Part shown: positions 18,345 to 33,227 of the stretch, one piece after another
Position numbering within the stretch: position 1 is the first letter of the stretch
Layout of the letters: each line of letters begins with the position of its first letter
From: Lysobacter panacisoli
Lineage (GTDB): Bacteria > Pseudomonadota > Gammaproteobacteria > Xanthomonadales > Xanthomonadaceae
Assembly (NCBI RefSeq): GCF_009765165.1
Contig: NZ_VLNU01000001.1
Coordinates: 1,364,001-1,428,000 of the forward strand
DNA: 64,000 nt
Direction: 5' to 3'
Notes under the pieces: generated by a model
What the model was told of the DNA's origin: nothing
Seen by the model: only the letters and a program-made list of their open reading frames with translations
The model's database searches: none
Program-made: the position numbers and the translations under genes

Positions 18345-19034
18345 ATGAACAGCCCCGCCTTCCCCACCGAACCCACCGCCGCGCTGATGCTCGACGGACC
18401 GGCCGGCAAGCTGGAGACGATCGTCGAAGCCGCCGAGGCGCCGGTCCGCAACGCGGTCGCGATCGTCTGCCATCCGCTGCCGACCGACGGCGGCACCATG
18501 CACAACAAGGTCGTGACGATGGCCGCGCGCGCGCTGCGCGAGTCGGGCATCGCGACGGTGCGCTTCAACTTCCGCGGCACCGGCGAATCCAGCGGCAGCT
18601 TCGACCACGGCCGCGGCGAAGCCGACGACCTGCGCGCGGTCGCGGCGTGGGTGCGACGCGAACGTCCCGGCGCGAAGCTGTGGCTGGCCGGTTTCAGCTT
18701 CGGCTCGTACATCACGCTCAAGTGCGCACCGGAACTGCATCCGGCGATGCTGATCTCGATCGCGCCGCCCGCGGCGGGCCGTAACTGGGACTTCAGCACC
18801 ATCGCCGCGCCCGAATGCCCGTGGCTGGTGATCCAGGGCGAGGCCGACGAGATCGTCGACCCGCAGGCCGTGTACGCATGGCTCGACAGCCTCAAGGACC
18901 TGCGCCAGCCGCCTGAGCTGGTGAAGATGCCCGACACCAGCCACTTCTTCCATCGCCGCCTGATGGACCTGCGCGGCGCGATCAAGAACGGCGTGAAGCC
19001 GTACCTGCCGCCCGAGATCGCGCAAGACGCATGA
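18345..19034 (+). CDS. Alpha/beta hydrolase (CC/DUF-type serine hydrolase)
   Basis: A 229-residue cytosolic alpha/beta hydrolase with HPLPTDGGTMHNKVV near the oxyanion site, nucleophile elbow GFSFGS (Ser118), FNFRGTGES typical of this small-hydrolase group, and a late His in MPDTSHFFH. The substrate is unknown. The stop overlaps the zapE start (ATGA), so the pair is translationally coupled; I know of no functional link between the two. Confidence 0.82.
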   Translation: MNSPAFPTEPTAALMLDGPAGKLETIVEAAEAPVRNAVAIVCHPLPTDGGTMHNKVVTMAARALRESGIATVRFNFRGTGESSGSFDHGRGEADDLRAVAAWVRRERPGAKLWLAGFSFGSYITLKCAPELHPAMLISIAPPAAGRNWDFSTIAAPECPWLVIQGEADEIVDPQAVYAWLDSLKDLRQPPELVKMPDTSHFFHRRLMDLRGAIKNGVKPYLPPEIAQDA

Positions 19035-20203
19035 GTGCTCCGCGCGAACCCACATCCGGCGTTTCCACGCAAGACGCTCCGTCCGCGCGGTACGCCGCCG
19101 GCGTCGCGCGCGGCGACTGGAACGAAGATCCCGCGCAACGCCCCGCGCTGCGCGAGCTCGACCGCATCCACGCGGCGCTGCTCGATCCGCCGCGCCGTGG
19201 CCTGTTCGACGGCCTGTTCGGGAAGAAGCCGCAGGCGCCGCTGGGCCTGTACCTGTGGGGCGGCGTCGGTCGCGGCAAGACGTTCCTGATCGATCTGTTC
19301 TACGACGCGCTTCCCATGCAAGATGTTGCGACGGCAGGTCGCAGCGATGGAGAACCGGCGCTTGTCGCCGGTGGCAAGCGCCGCACGCACTTCCACCGCT
19401 TCATGCGCGAAGTGCATGCGCAGCTGCGTGCGCACGCCGGGCAGAGCGATCCGCTGGCGACGATCGCGCGCGAGTGGGGCAGCACGTTGCGCGTGCTGGT
19501 GCTCGACGAGTTCTTCGTCAACGACATCGGCGATGCGATGCTGCTGGGCCGCTTGATGGAACGCCTGTTCGCCGAAGGCGTGGTGCTGGTCACCACCTCC
19601 AACACCGAGCCGAAGAACCTCTACAAGGACGGCCTGCAGCGCGCCGGCTTCCTGCCGGCGATCGGGCAGATCGAGAAGCATTGCAAGGTGCTGTACCTCG
19701 ACAGTGTGCAGGACTACCGCCTGCGCGCGCTGACGCGTTCGCCCGTGTACCGCACGCCACTCGACGCCGGTTCCGATGCATGGTTGTCCGAACGCTGGCA
19801 CGAACTCACCGCGACCTGCCCGCGCGAGGCAGGCCCGCTGGTCATCGACGGTCGCGAGATCCCGGTGCGCGCGCTCGCCGAAGGCCATGCGTGGTTCGAT
19901 TTCGCTGCACTGTGCGAAGGCCCGCGCGCGGCCAGCGACTACATCGAGATCGCCACCGAATGCCACACCGTGCTGGTCGGCGGCATTCCGTTCTTCGACG
20001 GCGGCAACGACGATCCCGCGCGGCGCTTCGTGCACCTGATCGACGAACTCTACGATCGCCACGTCAACCTGGTCTGCACCGCCGCCGCCGCGCCGCCGCA
20101 GCTGTACACCGGCAAGAAGCTCGCGCATGCGTTCGAGCGCACCGCTTCACGCCTGATCGAGATGCAGTCGGCCGAGTACCTGGCGCTCGAACACCGGGGC
20201 TGA
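19031..20203 (+). CDS. zapE: Cell division ATPase ZapE (AFG1-like)
   Basis: A 390-residue AFG1/ZapE-type AAA ATPase. Walker A is GGVGRGKT (77-84), Walker B lies in VLVLDEFFVND, and a sensor-like TTSNTEPKNLYKDGLQR follows. ZapE binds FtsZ in the Z-ring and helps constriction under stress. The length agrees with the family. It follows the alpha/beta hydrolase with a 4-base overlap. Confidence 0.9.
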   Translation: MSAPREPTSGVSTQDAPSARYAAGVARGDWNEDPAQRPALRELDRIHAALLDPPRRGLFDGLFGKKPQAPLGLYLWGGVGRGKTFLIDLFYDALPMQDVATAGRSDGEPALVAGGKRRTHFHRFMREVHAQLRAHAGQSDPLATIAREWGSTLRVLVLDEFFVNDIGDAMLLGRLMERLFAEGVVLVTTSNTEPKNLYKDGLQRAGFLPAIGQIEKHCKVLYLDSVQDYRLRALTRSPVYRTPLDAGSDAWLSERWHELTATCPREAGPLVIDGREIPVRALAEGHAWFDFAALCEGPRAASDYIEIATECHTVLVGGIPFFDGGNDDPARRFVHLIDELYDRHVNLVCTAAAAPPQLYTGKKLAHAFERTASRLIEMQSAEYLALEHRG

Positions 20204-20263
20204 CCGCGCCTGCCCCTTCGCGGTATCGTCGAGGCTTCGCACGAACCTTGAGGGGGCAAGGTC

Positions 20264-20902
20264 ATGTCGGAGAATCCGTACCAGGCGCCGCAATCCACGC
20301 GTGGCGGCCTGCAACTGGGCGACGAACCGCTGGTGTTCGCGCAGTCGCCGCAAGAACGCAACGCGGGACCGGAGGGGATCGGCGGCTGGCTGATCCTGAT
20401 GACCATCGGGCTGGTGGTGACGGTCCTGTCCAACCTGCTGATCGTGGCCACGACGACCCGCATGCTCGGCAACGGCAACTGGGATGCGTTCACCACGCCG
20501 GGCGCCGCGTACTACCACCCGTTGATGGGGCCGCTGCTGATGTTCGAGCTGATCGGCAACAGCGCCTTTGCGCTGTCCGCGCTGGTGATGCTGGTGTTGT
20601 TGTTCACCAAGTCGCGCTGGTTCCCGCGCGGCATGATCGCCCTGTACGTGGCCAGCGTGCTCTTCCTGGGAACCGACCTGCTGATCGGCATGCAGGTTCC
20701 GGTGGTGGCCCAGGAAATAGGCCCTTCCGTCACCGCGCTGGTCCGCGCCATCTTCGCGGCCGCGATCTGGATTCCGTACCTGCTGGTGTCCAAGCGCGTG
20801 CGCAACACTTTCGTCGGCCAACGCGCGGTCGAACGACGGGCGACCGGGCGCCTTGAACCACGCTGGGATGCCGCACCCGCAGCCGACGACGCCGCGTCCT
20901 GA
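20264..20902 (+). CDS. DUF2569-like membrane protein
   Basis: A 212-residue protein with a short Pro/Gln-rich N-terminus and four predicted membrane helices. GIGGWLILMTIGLV at the first helix is the DUF2569 signature. The C-terminal 35 residues are soluble and Ala/Arg-rich. Function unknown. The stop codon abuts the stop of the convergent permease gene, with no bases between. Confidence 0.7.
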   Translation: MSENPYQAPQSTRGGLQLGDEPLVFAQSPQERNAGPEGIGGWLILMTIGLVVTVLSNLLIVATTTRMLGNGNWDAFTTPGAAYYHPLMGPLLMFELIGNSAFALSALVMLVLLFTKSRWFPRGMIALYVASVLFLGTDLLIGMQVPVVAQEIGPSVTALVRAIFAAAIWIPYLLVSKRVRNTFVGQRAVERRATGRLEPRWDAAPAADDAAS

Positions 20903-22249
20903 TCACACCACCGAACGTCGCGCGCTGCGTCCGCGTAGCGCCGCGAGCACGGCGTAGATCACGACCAGCGCGGTCAGCGACAGCGCGATGGCAAGCCACT
21001 GCTGCACGTTGAGCGTGGCCAGGATGGCGGCCATCGTCGCGATCGCCAGCAGCGGCACGAGCGGCCCGCCCGGCAGCACCAGCGGATCGCCGTGGCCGCG
21101 CAGGTCCATGCGCTGCGTGCGCCACGCCGCGGCGGCGACGGCGGCGAACACCAGGCAGATCGCGCCGCCGGAGATCAGCGCCATCGTCTCGAAACTGCCC
21201 ACCACCGCGAGCGCCAGCGCGATGCCGGCGTGCGCGAACAGGCCCAGCATCGGCACGCGGTGACGCGCATCGACCACACCGAACGCCCGCGGAAGGAATC
21301 CGTCGCGCCCCAACGCGAACAGCAGGCGCGAGGACGAGAACAGGTTGCCCATCAGGAATCCGAGCATCGACACGCACGCCGTCGCCAGCAGCAGCGTGCG
21401 TCCCGGCGCCCAGGCCGTGTCTGCCGCATCGGCCAGCGGCGTGGCGCTGTCGGCGAGGTCCGCGCCGAGGGTTCCCTGACACACCGCCTGGATGCCGACG
21501 TAGAGCAGCACCACGATCAGGATCGCGCCGAGGGTCGCGCGCGGCACATGGCGCGCGGGATCGCGCACTTCGCCCGAAGGCACCAGCGCGGTTTCCATGC
21601 CCGCGTACGCGAACACCACCAGCACCAGCGATGCGCCCAGCGCATCCCACGACGGCACCGCGCGCCAGTCGAAACTCACCTGCGTCCAGTCGACGAAGAA
21701 CAACCCCAGCGTGGCGAGCAGGAACAACGGCGTGAGCTTGAGCGCGGCCAGCGCGACGATCGCGCGCGCGCCGAGCTTCACGCCGAACGCATTGAGCGCG
21801 AACAGCGCGCCGTACGCCGTTGCGATCAGCAGTGCGCGTGCGGTCGGCGACGCGAGCGCGGGAAACGCCTGCGCGAGCTGCCCGGCCAGCGCCGCGGCCA
21901 CGCCCGCGCTGGAGGTGACGTTGCAGACCCACATCAACGCGCCGGTGAGGAATCCGGCGAACGGGCCGAATCCCGCGCCGACATAGGTATACGGACCACC
22001 GGTCGCCGCAGCGCGACTGCCGACCGCGGCGAAGCACAGCGCGATCGGCACGATCGCGACCGCGCCTGCGATGAACGCCAGCGGTGCGCTGGGCCCCATG
22101 CGCGCGGCCAGCAGCGCCGGCAGCATGAAGATGCCGGCGCCGACGATGATGTTGACGATCGACGCACCAAGCTGGAACGGCCCCAGCGCGCGCACCAGCG
22201 CCGCATCTCCCCGCAACGGACGATCGGTGGCGCTGCGGTCGTCCCTCAT
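20903..22249 (-). CDS. APC-superfamily amino acid permease
   Basis: A 448-residue transporter with about twelve helices. The first-helix motif GASIVNIIVGAGIFMLPALL and helix 6 motif VVFAYAGMETALVPSGEV are typical of APC permeases that import or exchange amino acids. The ATG at 22249 is preferred; an ATG at 22291 would add a His-rich 14-residue tail of doubtful value. It is divergent from the HAD gene (93 bases apart). Confidence 0.85.
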   Translation of the reverse strand: MRDDRSATDRPLRGDAALVRALGPFQLGASIVNIIVGAGIFMLPALLAARMGPSAPLAFIAGAVAIVPIALCFAAVGSRAAATGGPYTYVGAGFGPFAGFLTGALMWVCNVTSSAGVAAALAGQLAQAFPALASPTARALLIATAYGALFALNAFGVKLGARAIVALAALKLTPLFLLATLGLFFVDWTQVSFDWRAVPSWDALGASLVLVVFAYAGMETALVPSGEVRDPARHVPRATLGAILIVVLLYVGIQAVCQGTLGADLADSATPLADAADTAWAPGRTLLLATACVSMLGFLMGNLFSSSRLLFALGRDGFLPRAFGVVDARHRVPMLGLFAHAGIALALAVVGSFETMALISGGAICLVFAAVAAAAWRTQRMDLRGHGDPLVLPGGPLVPLLAIATMAAILATLNVQQWLAIALSLTALVVIYAVLAALRGRSARRSVV

Positions 22250-22342
22250 GGGCGTGTCGTCGTGGCGGCGGTGATGCGGCGAGGTTCGCATATCGCCGCC
22301 CGCGCTGTCTAAGCTGTGCGCCCGCCCGACACACGAGACCCC

Positions 22343-22936
22343 ATGAACCTGGCCTTGTTCGATTTCGACGGCACCATCACCACGCGCGAGACCTTCCCCG
22401 ATTTCGTCCGCGCCGCGGTGTCGCCGCAGCGGATGACCCGTGGCCGGCTCGTTCTGGCGCCGTGGGTCGTCGGCTATCGGCTCGGCTGGGTCAGTGGCGT
22501 GACGGTGCGCGCGCGCATCTCCGACTTCGTGTTCCGCGGGCGTTCCGAACGCGAGGTGGCGGCAATCGGCGAACGATTCGCGACGGAGATCCTGCCCGGG
22601 CTGCTTCGACCGGAAGCAATGGAACGCATCGCATGGCATCGCGCACGCGGCGACACCGTCGTGGTCGTGTCGGGCGGCTTCGACGCGTACCTGCGGCACT
22701 GGTGCGCGCAGCACGGGCTGGACCTGCTGTGTTCATCGCTGGAAGCGCGCGACGGCGTGCTCACCGGGCGCTATCGTGGCGCGCAGTGCGTCGGCGCCGA
22801 GAAGGCGCGTCTGGTGCGCGAGCGTTACGACCTCTCGCGTTTCGCGGCGATCCACGCCTACGGCGACACGCCGGAAGATCGCGAGCTGCTCGAACTCGCA
22901 CACCATCGCGTTTACCGCTGGCAGGTCGCCGCGTGA
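22343..22936 (+). CDS. HAD-superfamily (HAD-IB, SerB-like) phosphatase
   Basis: A 197-residue HAD hydrolase. Motif I is FDFDGTIT (D7, D9), motif II the Ser in VVVVSGGF, and motif IV lies in YGDTPEDREL. The layout matches the HAD-IB phosphoserine-phosphatase-like branch, which includes CDP-alcohol- and lysophosphatidate-related enzymes. Substrate unknown. Confidence 0.82.
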   Translation: MNLALFDFDGTITTRETFPDFVRAAVSPQRMTRGRLVLAPWVVGYRLGWVSGVTVRARISDFVFRGRSEREVAAIGERFATEILPGLLRPEAMERIAWHRARGDTVVVVSGGFDAYLRHWCAQHGLDLLCSSLEARDGVLTGRYRGAQCVGAEKARLVRERYDLSRFAAIHAYGDTPEDRELLELAHHRVYRWQVAA

Positions 22937-22937
22937 A

Positions 22938-23147
22938 TCAGACGGGACGTCCGGTGCTGCGCATCAACTGATCGAAGCGCACCCAGTTGAGCTTGCGCCG
23001 GTAGACCTTGTTGGTCGGCCGCCACTCGATAGCGCCTTTCGACACCAGCAGCGTGCCGAAGCGGCGTCCATCGCGCTCGACGACGAATTCGATGTCCTCG
23101 CGACCCAGCTCGCGCCGGGGCAGGTGGAAGATGACCTTGTGTGCCAT
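22938..23147 (-). CDS. Conserved-type small hypothetical protein
   Basis: A 69-residue protein starting MAHKVIFHLP. It is one compact domain with many charged and aromatic residues (KGAIEWRPTNKVYRRKLNWVRF), without signal peptide or helix anchor. I do not recognise a named family. An ATG 30 bases further upstream is possible. It overlaps nothing and ends 1 base after the HAD stop, tail to tail. Confidence 0.6.
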   Translation of the reverse strand: MAHKVIFHLPRRELGREDIEFVVERDGRRFGTLLVSKGAIEWRPTNKVYRRKLNWVRFDQLMRSTGRPV

Positions 23148-23198
23148 GCGCGTCGCCTCGTGCGGCCGGAAGGGCACGCCGACTCTAGCGCCGCGGCG

Positions 23199-23822
23199 TC
23201 AACGCGGCGTCGCCCCGCGCCGCCACACCAGGCTGCGGTTGTTGGCGGGCATTTCGATGTCGTCCACCCGCGTGAGTCCGATCGAAGCGGCCAGGCGGTC
23301 CACGGCTTCGAAGTCGCGGATCGCGGATCGTGGATCGCGCGCCTTCAGCCAGCCGTCGAAGTCGCGGTTGCTGTCGCTGGTATACGCACCGCCGTAGTTG
23401 AACGGGCCGTACACGACGAGTGTCGCGTCGTCGGCCAGCACGCCATCGAGTCCGGCGAAGAACAACTCCACTTCGGCCCAGCCCATGATGTGCAGCGTGT
23501 TGGCGCTGAATACCGCATCGAAGCGCCCGTCCGCCGTCGACGAGCGCGGCCACGGCCCTTGCGCGACATCGAGCGCGACCGGTGTCGGCGTGTTGTCGAG
23601 CGCGGCGGCGTCGAGCCACGCGCGGATGCCCGGCAGCGACTCGGCGCGATCGCTGCATTGCCAGCGCAGCCACGGCATCGCAGCGGCGAAGTGGATGGCG
23701 TGCTGTCCGGTTCCGCTGCCGACTTCGAGCACCTCGCGACGATCCGCGAAATGGCGTTTCAACACGGCGAGGATGGGATCGCGGTTGCGGTCGCAGGACG
23801 GCGAGTACGGGCGCTCTTGCAT
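23199..23822 (-). CDS. DUF938 SAM-dependent methyltransferase-like protein
   Basis: A 207-residue class I methyltransferase fold. The N-terminus PYSPSCDRNRDPILAVL and the SAM loop VLEVGSGTGQHAIHFA (about 31-46) are diagnostic of DUF938, as is SANTLHIMGWAEVELFF. The reaction is unknown. The gene is followed by the small hypothetical gene 51 bases downstream on the same strand. Confidence 0.85.
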   Translation of the reverse strand: MQERPYSPSCDRNRDPILAVLKRHFADRREVLEVGSGTGQHAIHFAAAMPWLRWQCSDRAESLPGIRAWLDAAALDNTPTPVALDVAQGPWPRSSTADGRFDAVFSANTLHIMGWAEVELFFAGLDGVLADDATLVVYGPFNYGGAYTSDSNRDFDGWLKARDPRSAIRDFEAVDRLAASIGLTRVDDIEMPANNRSLVWRRGATPR

Positions 23823-24013
23823 GGCGCGACTGTAGCGCAGGCGATGGTTTCACTCATGGCTTGATCGCGGTCGTCGCCGATGACGACAGGTCGGGATTCG
23901 CCAGTGGCCGACACATTGTCCGCCACCACCTTCCGGTATCCTCGCGCCGACCTTTACGCCCCACACACGGCCGCGGGCGCACGGTGCCCCCGTCCACGAA
24001 CAGGAGTTCCCCC

Positions 24014-24310
24014 ATGATCCGTCGCCTCTGCTTCGCCGCCCTCGCCGTCTCGCTCGCCGCCTGCACCACCACGCCGCCGGCCGCGGGCGGACCGCAGGCG
24101 CCGAGCGGCGTGTGCAATGCCGAAGGCGCTCGCTGGGCGATCGGCTCGGCGGTCAACGACGACGTCGTCAACCGCGTCCTGCGCGATACCGGCAGCCGCG
24201 ACGCGCGCGTGCTGCGTCCGGGCCAGGCCGCGACGATGGATTTCCGCCAGGACCGCGTCAACGTCGACGTCAACGACCGCGGCGCGATCACCGGCATCCG
24301 TTGCGGCTGA
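24014..24310 (+). CDS. I78-family peptidase inhibitor, lipoprotein
   Basis: A 98-residue protein with a lipobox (SLAAC, Cys17) and the I78 inhibitor pattern RPGQAATMDF-RQDRVNVDV-N close to the C-terminus. Family members inhibit serine peptidases, and a periplasmic or outer-membrane position would guard against self-damage. CAGGAG precedes the ATG. It lies 33 bases upstream of the RNase gene and may share its transcript. Confidence 0.82.
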   Translation: MIRRLCFAALAVSLAACTTTPPAAGGPQAPSGVCNAEGARWAIGSAVNDDVVNRVLRDTGSRDARVLRPGQAATMDFRQDRVNVDVNDRGAITGIRCG

Positions 24311-24343
24311 TCCTCGATATGAGTCCTTACTCCGGATAACGCC

Positions 24344-24775
24344 ATGCGCCGTCGCCACCTCGGACTGATCGCGGTCGTCGTCCTGCTCGGCCTGTGGCTG
24401 TGGACGAAGCGTTCGGGCGACGGCGAACTGCACGAGCCGCCGGTGCCCGTCGCGAGCGAGTCCGCGCGCGCACCGGCATCGGCGTATCCGGCCTTCCTGC
24501 CAGTCGAAGCGCACGACGTGCTCGACCGCATCGCCAGCGGCGCGGCGCATCCGTACCGGCAGGACGGCAGCGTGTTCCAGAACCGCGAAGGCCGCCTGCC
24601 GCCGCAGGCGCGCGGTTACTACCGCGAATACACCGTGCCCACGCCGGGATCGGGCGATCGCGGCCCGCGTCGCATCGTCATCGGCGGCGATCCACCGGTG
24701 GAGTACTGGTACACGTCCGATCACTACGCGAGCTTCCGCCGCTTCGACGTGCCATCCACGCAGGCACGCCGATGA
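24344..24775 (+). CDS. RNase Sa/barnase-type guanyl-specific ribonuclease, membrane-anchored
   Basis: A 143-residue protein. A single N-terminal hydrophobic segment (residues 7-20) precedes a linker and a compact ribonuclease domain (about 50-143). The domain closely resembles Streptomyces RNase Sa: the VFQNREGRLPPQ, GYYREYTVPTPG and TSDHYASF segments are all present. Likely catalytic residues are E95, R109/R110 and H127. The enzyme cleaves RNA after guanine and is expected outside the cytoplasm, held by the anchor or released. The stop overlaps the start of the barstar gene (ATGA), pairing it with an inhibitor. Confidence 0.88.
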   Translation: MRRRHLGLIAVVVLLGLWLWTKRSGDGELHEPPVPVASESARAPASAYPAFLPVEAHDVLDRIASGAAHPYRQDGSVFQNREGRLPPQARGYYREYTVPTPGSGDRGPRRIVIGGDPPVEYWYTSDHYASFRRFDVPSTQARR

Positions 24776-25209
24776 ACGCCGCGGACCTGCGTTCGATCCT
24801 CGCCGACGCCGAACACAGCGGTGCGTACTTCATCGACGAGCGCGACACCGGCGCGATGGCGGAAACCGCGGGCGCGCTCGATTACGCGATCGTGCGCGTG
24901 GACCTCACCGGCTGCGACGACAAGGCCGGTCTGATGCAGCGCATCGCCACGGCCGGACGATTCCCGGAATGGTTCGGCGGCAACTGGGACGCGCTCGCCG
25001 ACACGCTGCGCGACCTGTCGTGGTGGCCGGCGCCGGGTTACCTGTTCCTCATCGAGAACGCCGCGCAGTGGCGCGGCGCGAACGGCGGCGACTTCGACAC
25101 GCTGCTCGACATCCTCAACGAAGCAGCGTTCGAGTGGGCGCGCCAGAACGTGGCGTTCTGGGCGCTGCTGCCCTTCCCCGGCGACCAGCTGACCGCGCTG
25201 GAGGACTGA
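24772..25209 (+). CDS. Barstar-family ribonuclease inhibitor
   Basis: A 145-residue barstar-like protein. The binding helix has FGGNWDALADTLRD: D73 and D77 correspond to barstar D35 and D39, which fill the RNase active site. There is no signal peptide, so it acts in the cytoplasm and protects the cell from RNase that fails to be exported. It is translationally coupled to the RNase gene by a 4-base overlap. It is longer than barstar (about 90 residues), with extra N- and C-terminal segments. Confidence 0.87.
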   Translation: MNAADLRSILADAEHSGAYFIDERDTGAMAETAGALDYAIVRVDLTGCDDKAGLMQRIATAGRFPEWFGGNWDALADTLRDLSWWPAPGYLFLIENAAQWRGANGGDFDTLLDILNEAAFEWARQNVAFWALLPFPGDQLTALED

Positions 25210-25219
25210 GCGGCACGTC

Positions 25220-25242
25220 GCCTTCTCCCATCGGGAAAAGGC
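25220..25242. terminator. Possible bidirectional hairpin between barstar and MFS genes
   Basis: GCCTTCTCCC-ATC-GGGAAAAGGC forms a stem of nine pairs with one mismatch in the gap between convergent genes. No T tract follows on either strand, so termination is uncertain. Confidence 0.3.
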
Positions 25243-25247
25243 TGCGC

Positions 25248-26516
25248 TTACCTCGCCTCTGCCGCACCCACCGGTGCCTCGGCCTGCGGCGCGCGCGCGA
25301 ACCGCCACGCGATGCCCACCGCCACCGCGAGCAGTACGCCCGCGATCAGGAACGGCGCACCCGGCAGGTGCACCGGCGCGCGCGGGTCGATGAAGTAGCC
25401 GAAGCTGCCGGCGAACACCACCGGGCCGATGATGCCGGCCAGACTCACCAGGCTCATCAGCGCGCCCTGGATGCGGCCCTGCACTTCCGGTCCGACCTGG
25501 CGCGTGATCAGCGCCTGCGTCGACGGCGCGGCCAGGCCCCAGACCGCGGAAACCGGCAGGCCGATCAGGAACATCCAGCCCACGTCGGCGAAACCGTAGA
25601 TCGCGAAACCGACCGCGCCGCAGGACAGGCCGAGGATCAACGCGCGGCGCTCGCCCAGCGCATGCACGACGCGACCGACCAGCCCCGCCTGCACGATCAC
25701 GTTGAGCACACCGACGATCGCCAGCACGTAGCTGACCTCGCGCGGGCCCCACTGGTACTGGTAGTCGGCGAACAGCACGAACACGCTCGGATACACGTAA
25801 TGCGCGAGGTTGGCGATGAACACCACCGCCGCCAGCCCGAACACTTGCGGGTAGCGCTTGAGCAGCACCAGCGAACCCAGCGGATTGGCATGCGACCAGT
25901 CGAAGCGCGGGCTGCGGCGTTCCTTCGGCAGCGACTCAGGCAGCACGAACCAGCCATAGCAGAAGTTCACCAGCGCCAGTCCGGCGGCGAACCAGAACGG
26001 AAGGCGCAGGTCGATCTCGCCGAGCTGTCCGCCGATCAGTGGACCGATGATGAAGCCCACGCCGAACGCCGCGCCGAGCAAGCCGTAGCTCTTGGCGCGC
26101 TTGTCGGCCGGGGTGACGTCGGCGACATAGGCGTTGGCGGTGGTGAAGCTGGCCGAGGTGATGCCCGAAATGATGCGGCCCACCAGCAGCCACGCCAGCG
26201 ACGGCGCAAGCGCCATGAACACGAAGTCCAGGCCCAGGCCCAGGCACGAGATCAGGATCACCGGCCGGCGTCCGAAACGGTCGGACAGCGCACCCTGGAT
26301 CGGCGAGGTGACGAACTGGATGCCCGCGAACAGGAAACCGAACGCCGCCACCCAGTACGCCGCATGCGCGGTGTCGCCGCCGGCGAACTGTTCGATCAGG
26401 TGCGGCAGCACCGGGATGATCAGTCCGAACGACAGCACGTCGATCAGGATGGTGACGAAGATGAAAGCGAGCGCGGCGCGGCGGCGCGCACCCGTGGCGG
26501 GAGCGTTATCGGTCAC
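25248..26516 (-). CDS. MFS transporter, TCR/Tet-like
   Basis: A 422-residue twelve-helix MFS protein. Motif A is GALSDRFGRRPV after helix 2, and the first helix carries ILIDVLSFGLIIPVLP, both typical of the tetracycline-resistance (TCR/Tet) branch. Most chromosomal relatives export unknown compounds, so tetracycline resistance should not be assumed. The start codon is GTG. It converges with barstar. Confidence 0.85.
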   Translation of the reverse strand: MTDNAPATGARRRAALAFIFVTILIDVLSFGLIIPVLPHLIEQFAGGDTAHAAYWVAAFGFLFAGIQFVTSPIQGALSDRFGRRPVILISCLGLGLDFVFMALAPSLAWLLVGRIISGITSASFTTANAYVADVTPADKRAKSYGLLGAAFGVGFIIGPLIGGQLGEIDLRLPFWFAAGLALVNFCYGWFVLPESLPKERRSPRFDWSHANPLGSLVLLKRYPQVFGLAAVVFIANLAHYVYPSVFVLFADYQYQWGPREVSYVLAIVGVLNVIVQAGLVGRVVHALGERRALILGLSCGAVGFAIYGFADVGWMFLIGLPVSAVWGLAAPSTQALITRQVGPEVQGRIQGALMSLVSLAGIIGPVVFAGSFGYFIDPRAPVHLPGAPFLIAGVLLAVAVGIAWRFARAPQAEAPVGAAEAR

Positions 26517-26667
26517 GGAAGACCCGGTGCGATCGGGAAGACGGCAAGTTTAGCGCCCCGTACCTGCCCTGCCGCTTCCGTGGCCGCTACCGCTGACAGC
26601 CTCATGGCAGGAGAGTCGCACTGGGACCGGGTCGCGCCTTCGCGACTGGATGCGCGCTCCGCCCAAC

Positions 26668-26768
26668 GTCATCCCCCAAGGCGGGGATCCAACTTCGTCG
26701 TCATCACGTTCCCCGGAGGCCGGCGTCATGCCCGCGCGCTGACTCCCGCCATCGCGGGAATGACAGGC
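26668..26768. repeat. Paired inverted hairpin repeat (ATCCCC.. / TCCCGC..)
   Basis: Two hairpins in opposite orientation about 55 bases apart. The left is CGTCATCCCCCAAGGCGGGGATCC (ATCCCC/GGGGAT arms), the right TCCCGCCATCGCGGGA flanked by GACTCC and AATGACAGG. This resembles the widespread 'CGTCATTCCCGCGAAGGCGGGAATCC' intergenic repeat of xanthomonads and other proteobacteria, an identification made from memory. Confidence 0.65.
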
Positions 26769-27103
26769 AAACGTGGCCCATGTCTCCCCGCGCATGGTCG
26801 GGAAAGCCCATCCGCGCACCCATCGCGCCGATGGTTTCAGACGTTACCAAACGCCCGCGCATGGCGACTGATTTACCTAGTCTCATCAGACACTTAGGCG
26901 CACACAGCCGGCGGTGTGCCCGCATGATGGCCCGCAAATTGCCGCAGCGCACAAAGTGTGATTTATTCGGTGGAACCAGGTGGTGAGGCAGGCCGGACCG
27001 CGCAAGCGGACCGTCTTTGCCGTCGCCGTGATTCCCTGGAAAGCCAGGTTCGTTGTCCTTCATTGCACGACAAACCCAGCGGTGAATCCGCGACGGAGTA
27101 ACG
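26769..27103 (+). other. Upstream leader of gltB (no gene seen)
   Basis: A 335-base stretch without a convincing gene. It holds an imperfect operator-like dyad (GACTGAT/ATCAGAC, 26866-26891), a promoter candidate at 26939-26967, and a series of small hairpins in the transcribed part. These are GGACCGC-GCAA-GCGGACC near 26996 with a GNRA loop, CCTGG-AAAG-CCAGG near 27035, and TTGTC/GACAA near 27054-27072. Whether they regulate gltB is unknown. Confidence 0.45.
26939..26967 (+). promoter_or_regulatory. Candidate gltB promoter
   Basis: TTGCCG (26939-26944), a 17-base spacer, and TTTATT (26962-26967) in a locally AT-rich region. The predicted start leaves about 130 bases of leader before the gltB ATG. 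Fit to sigma70 is moderate. Confidence 0.35.
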
Positions 27104-33054
<5,951 letters not shown>

Positions 33055-33059
33055 GGGTT

Positions 33060-33109
33060 CCCCTCTCCCTGGCGCTTCGCGCCTGTCCCTCTCCCCCAAG
33101 GGGAGAGGG
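33060..33109 (+). repeat. Palindromic intergenic repeat, copy B2
   Basis: The same 50-bp element as B1, with one base difference (CTCCCCCAAGGGG instead of CTCCCGCAAGGGG). It begins 6 bases after the gltD stop. Together with the inverted C1 it forms the left-hand pair next to the DUF559 gene. Confidence 0.9.
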
Positions 33110-33227
33110 CTCATGAGAGTTGCTTCAGTGTGACCGACATGCAGGCGACCACAGATCGCATCAGCAACTGACGCGATAGCGCGCAGAAATCCGACTGTGG
33201 CGAGTTCGAACTACCCGTAGTTTTCCA

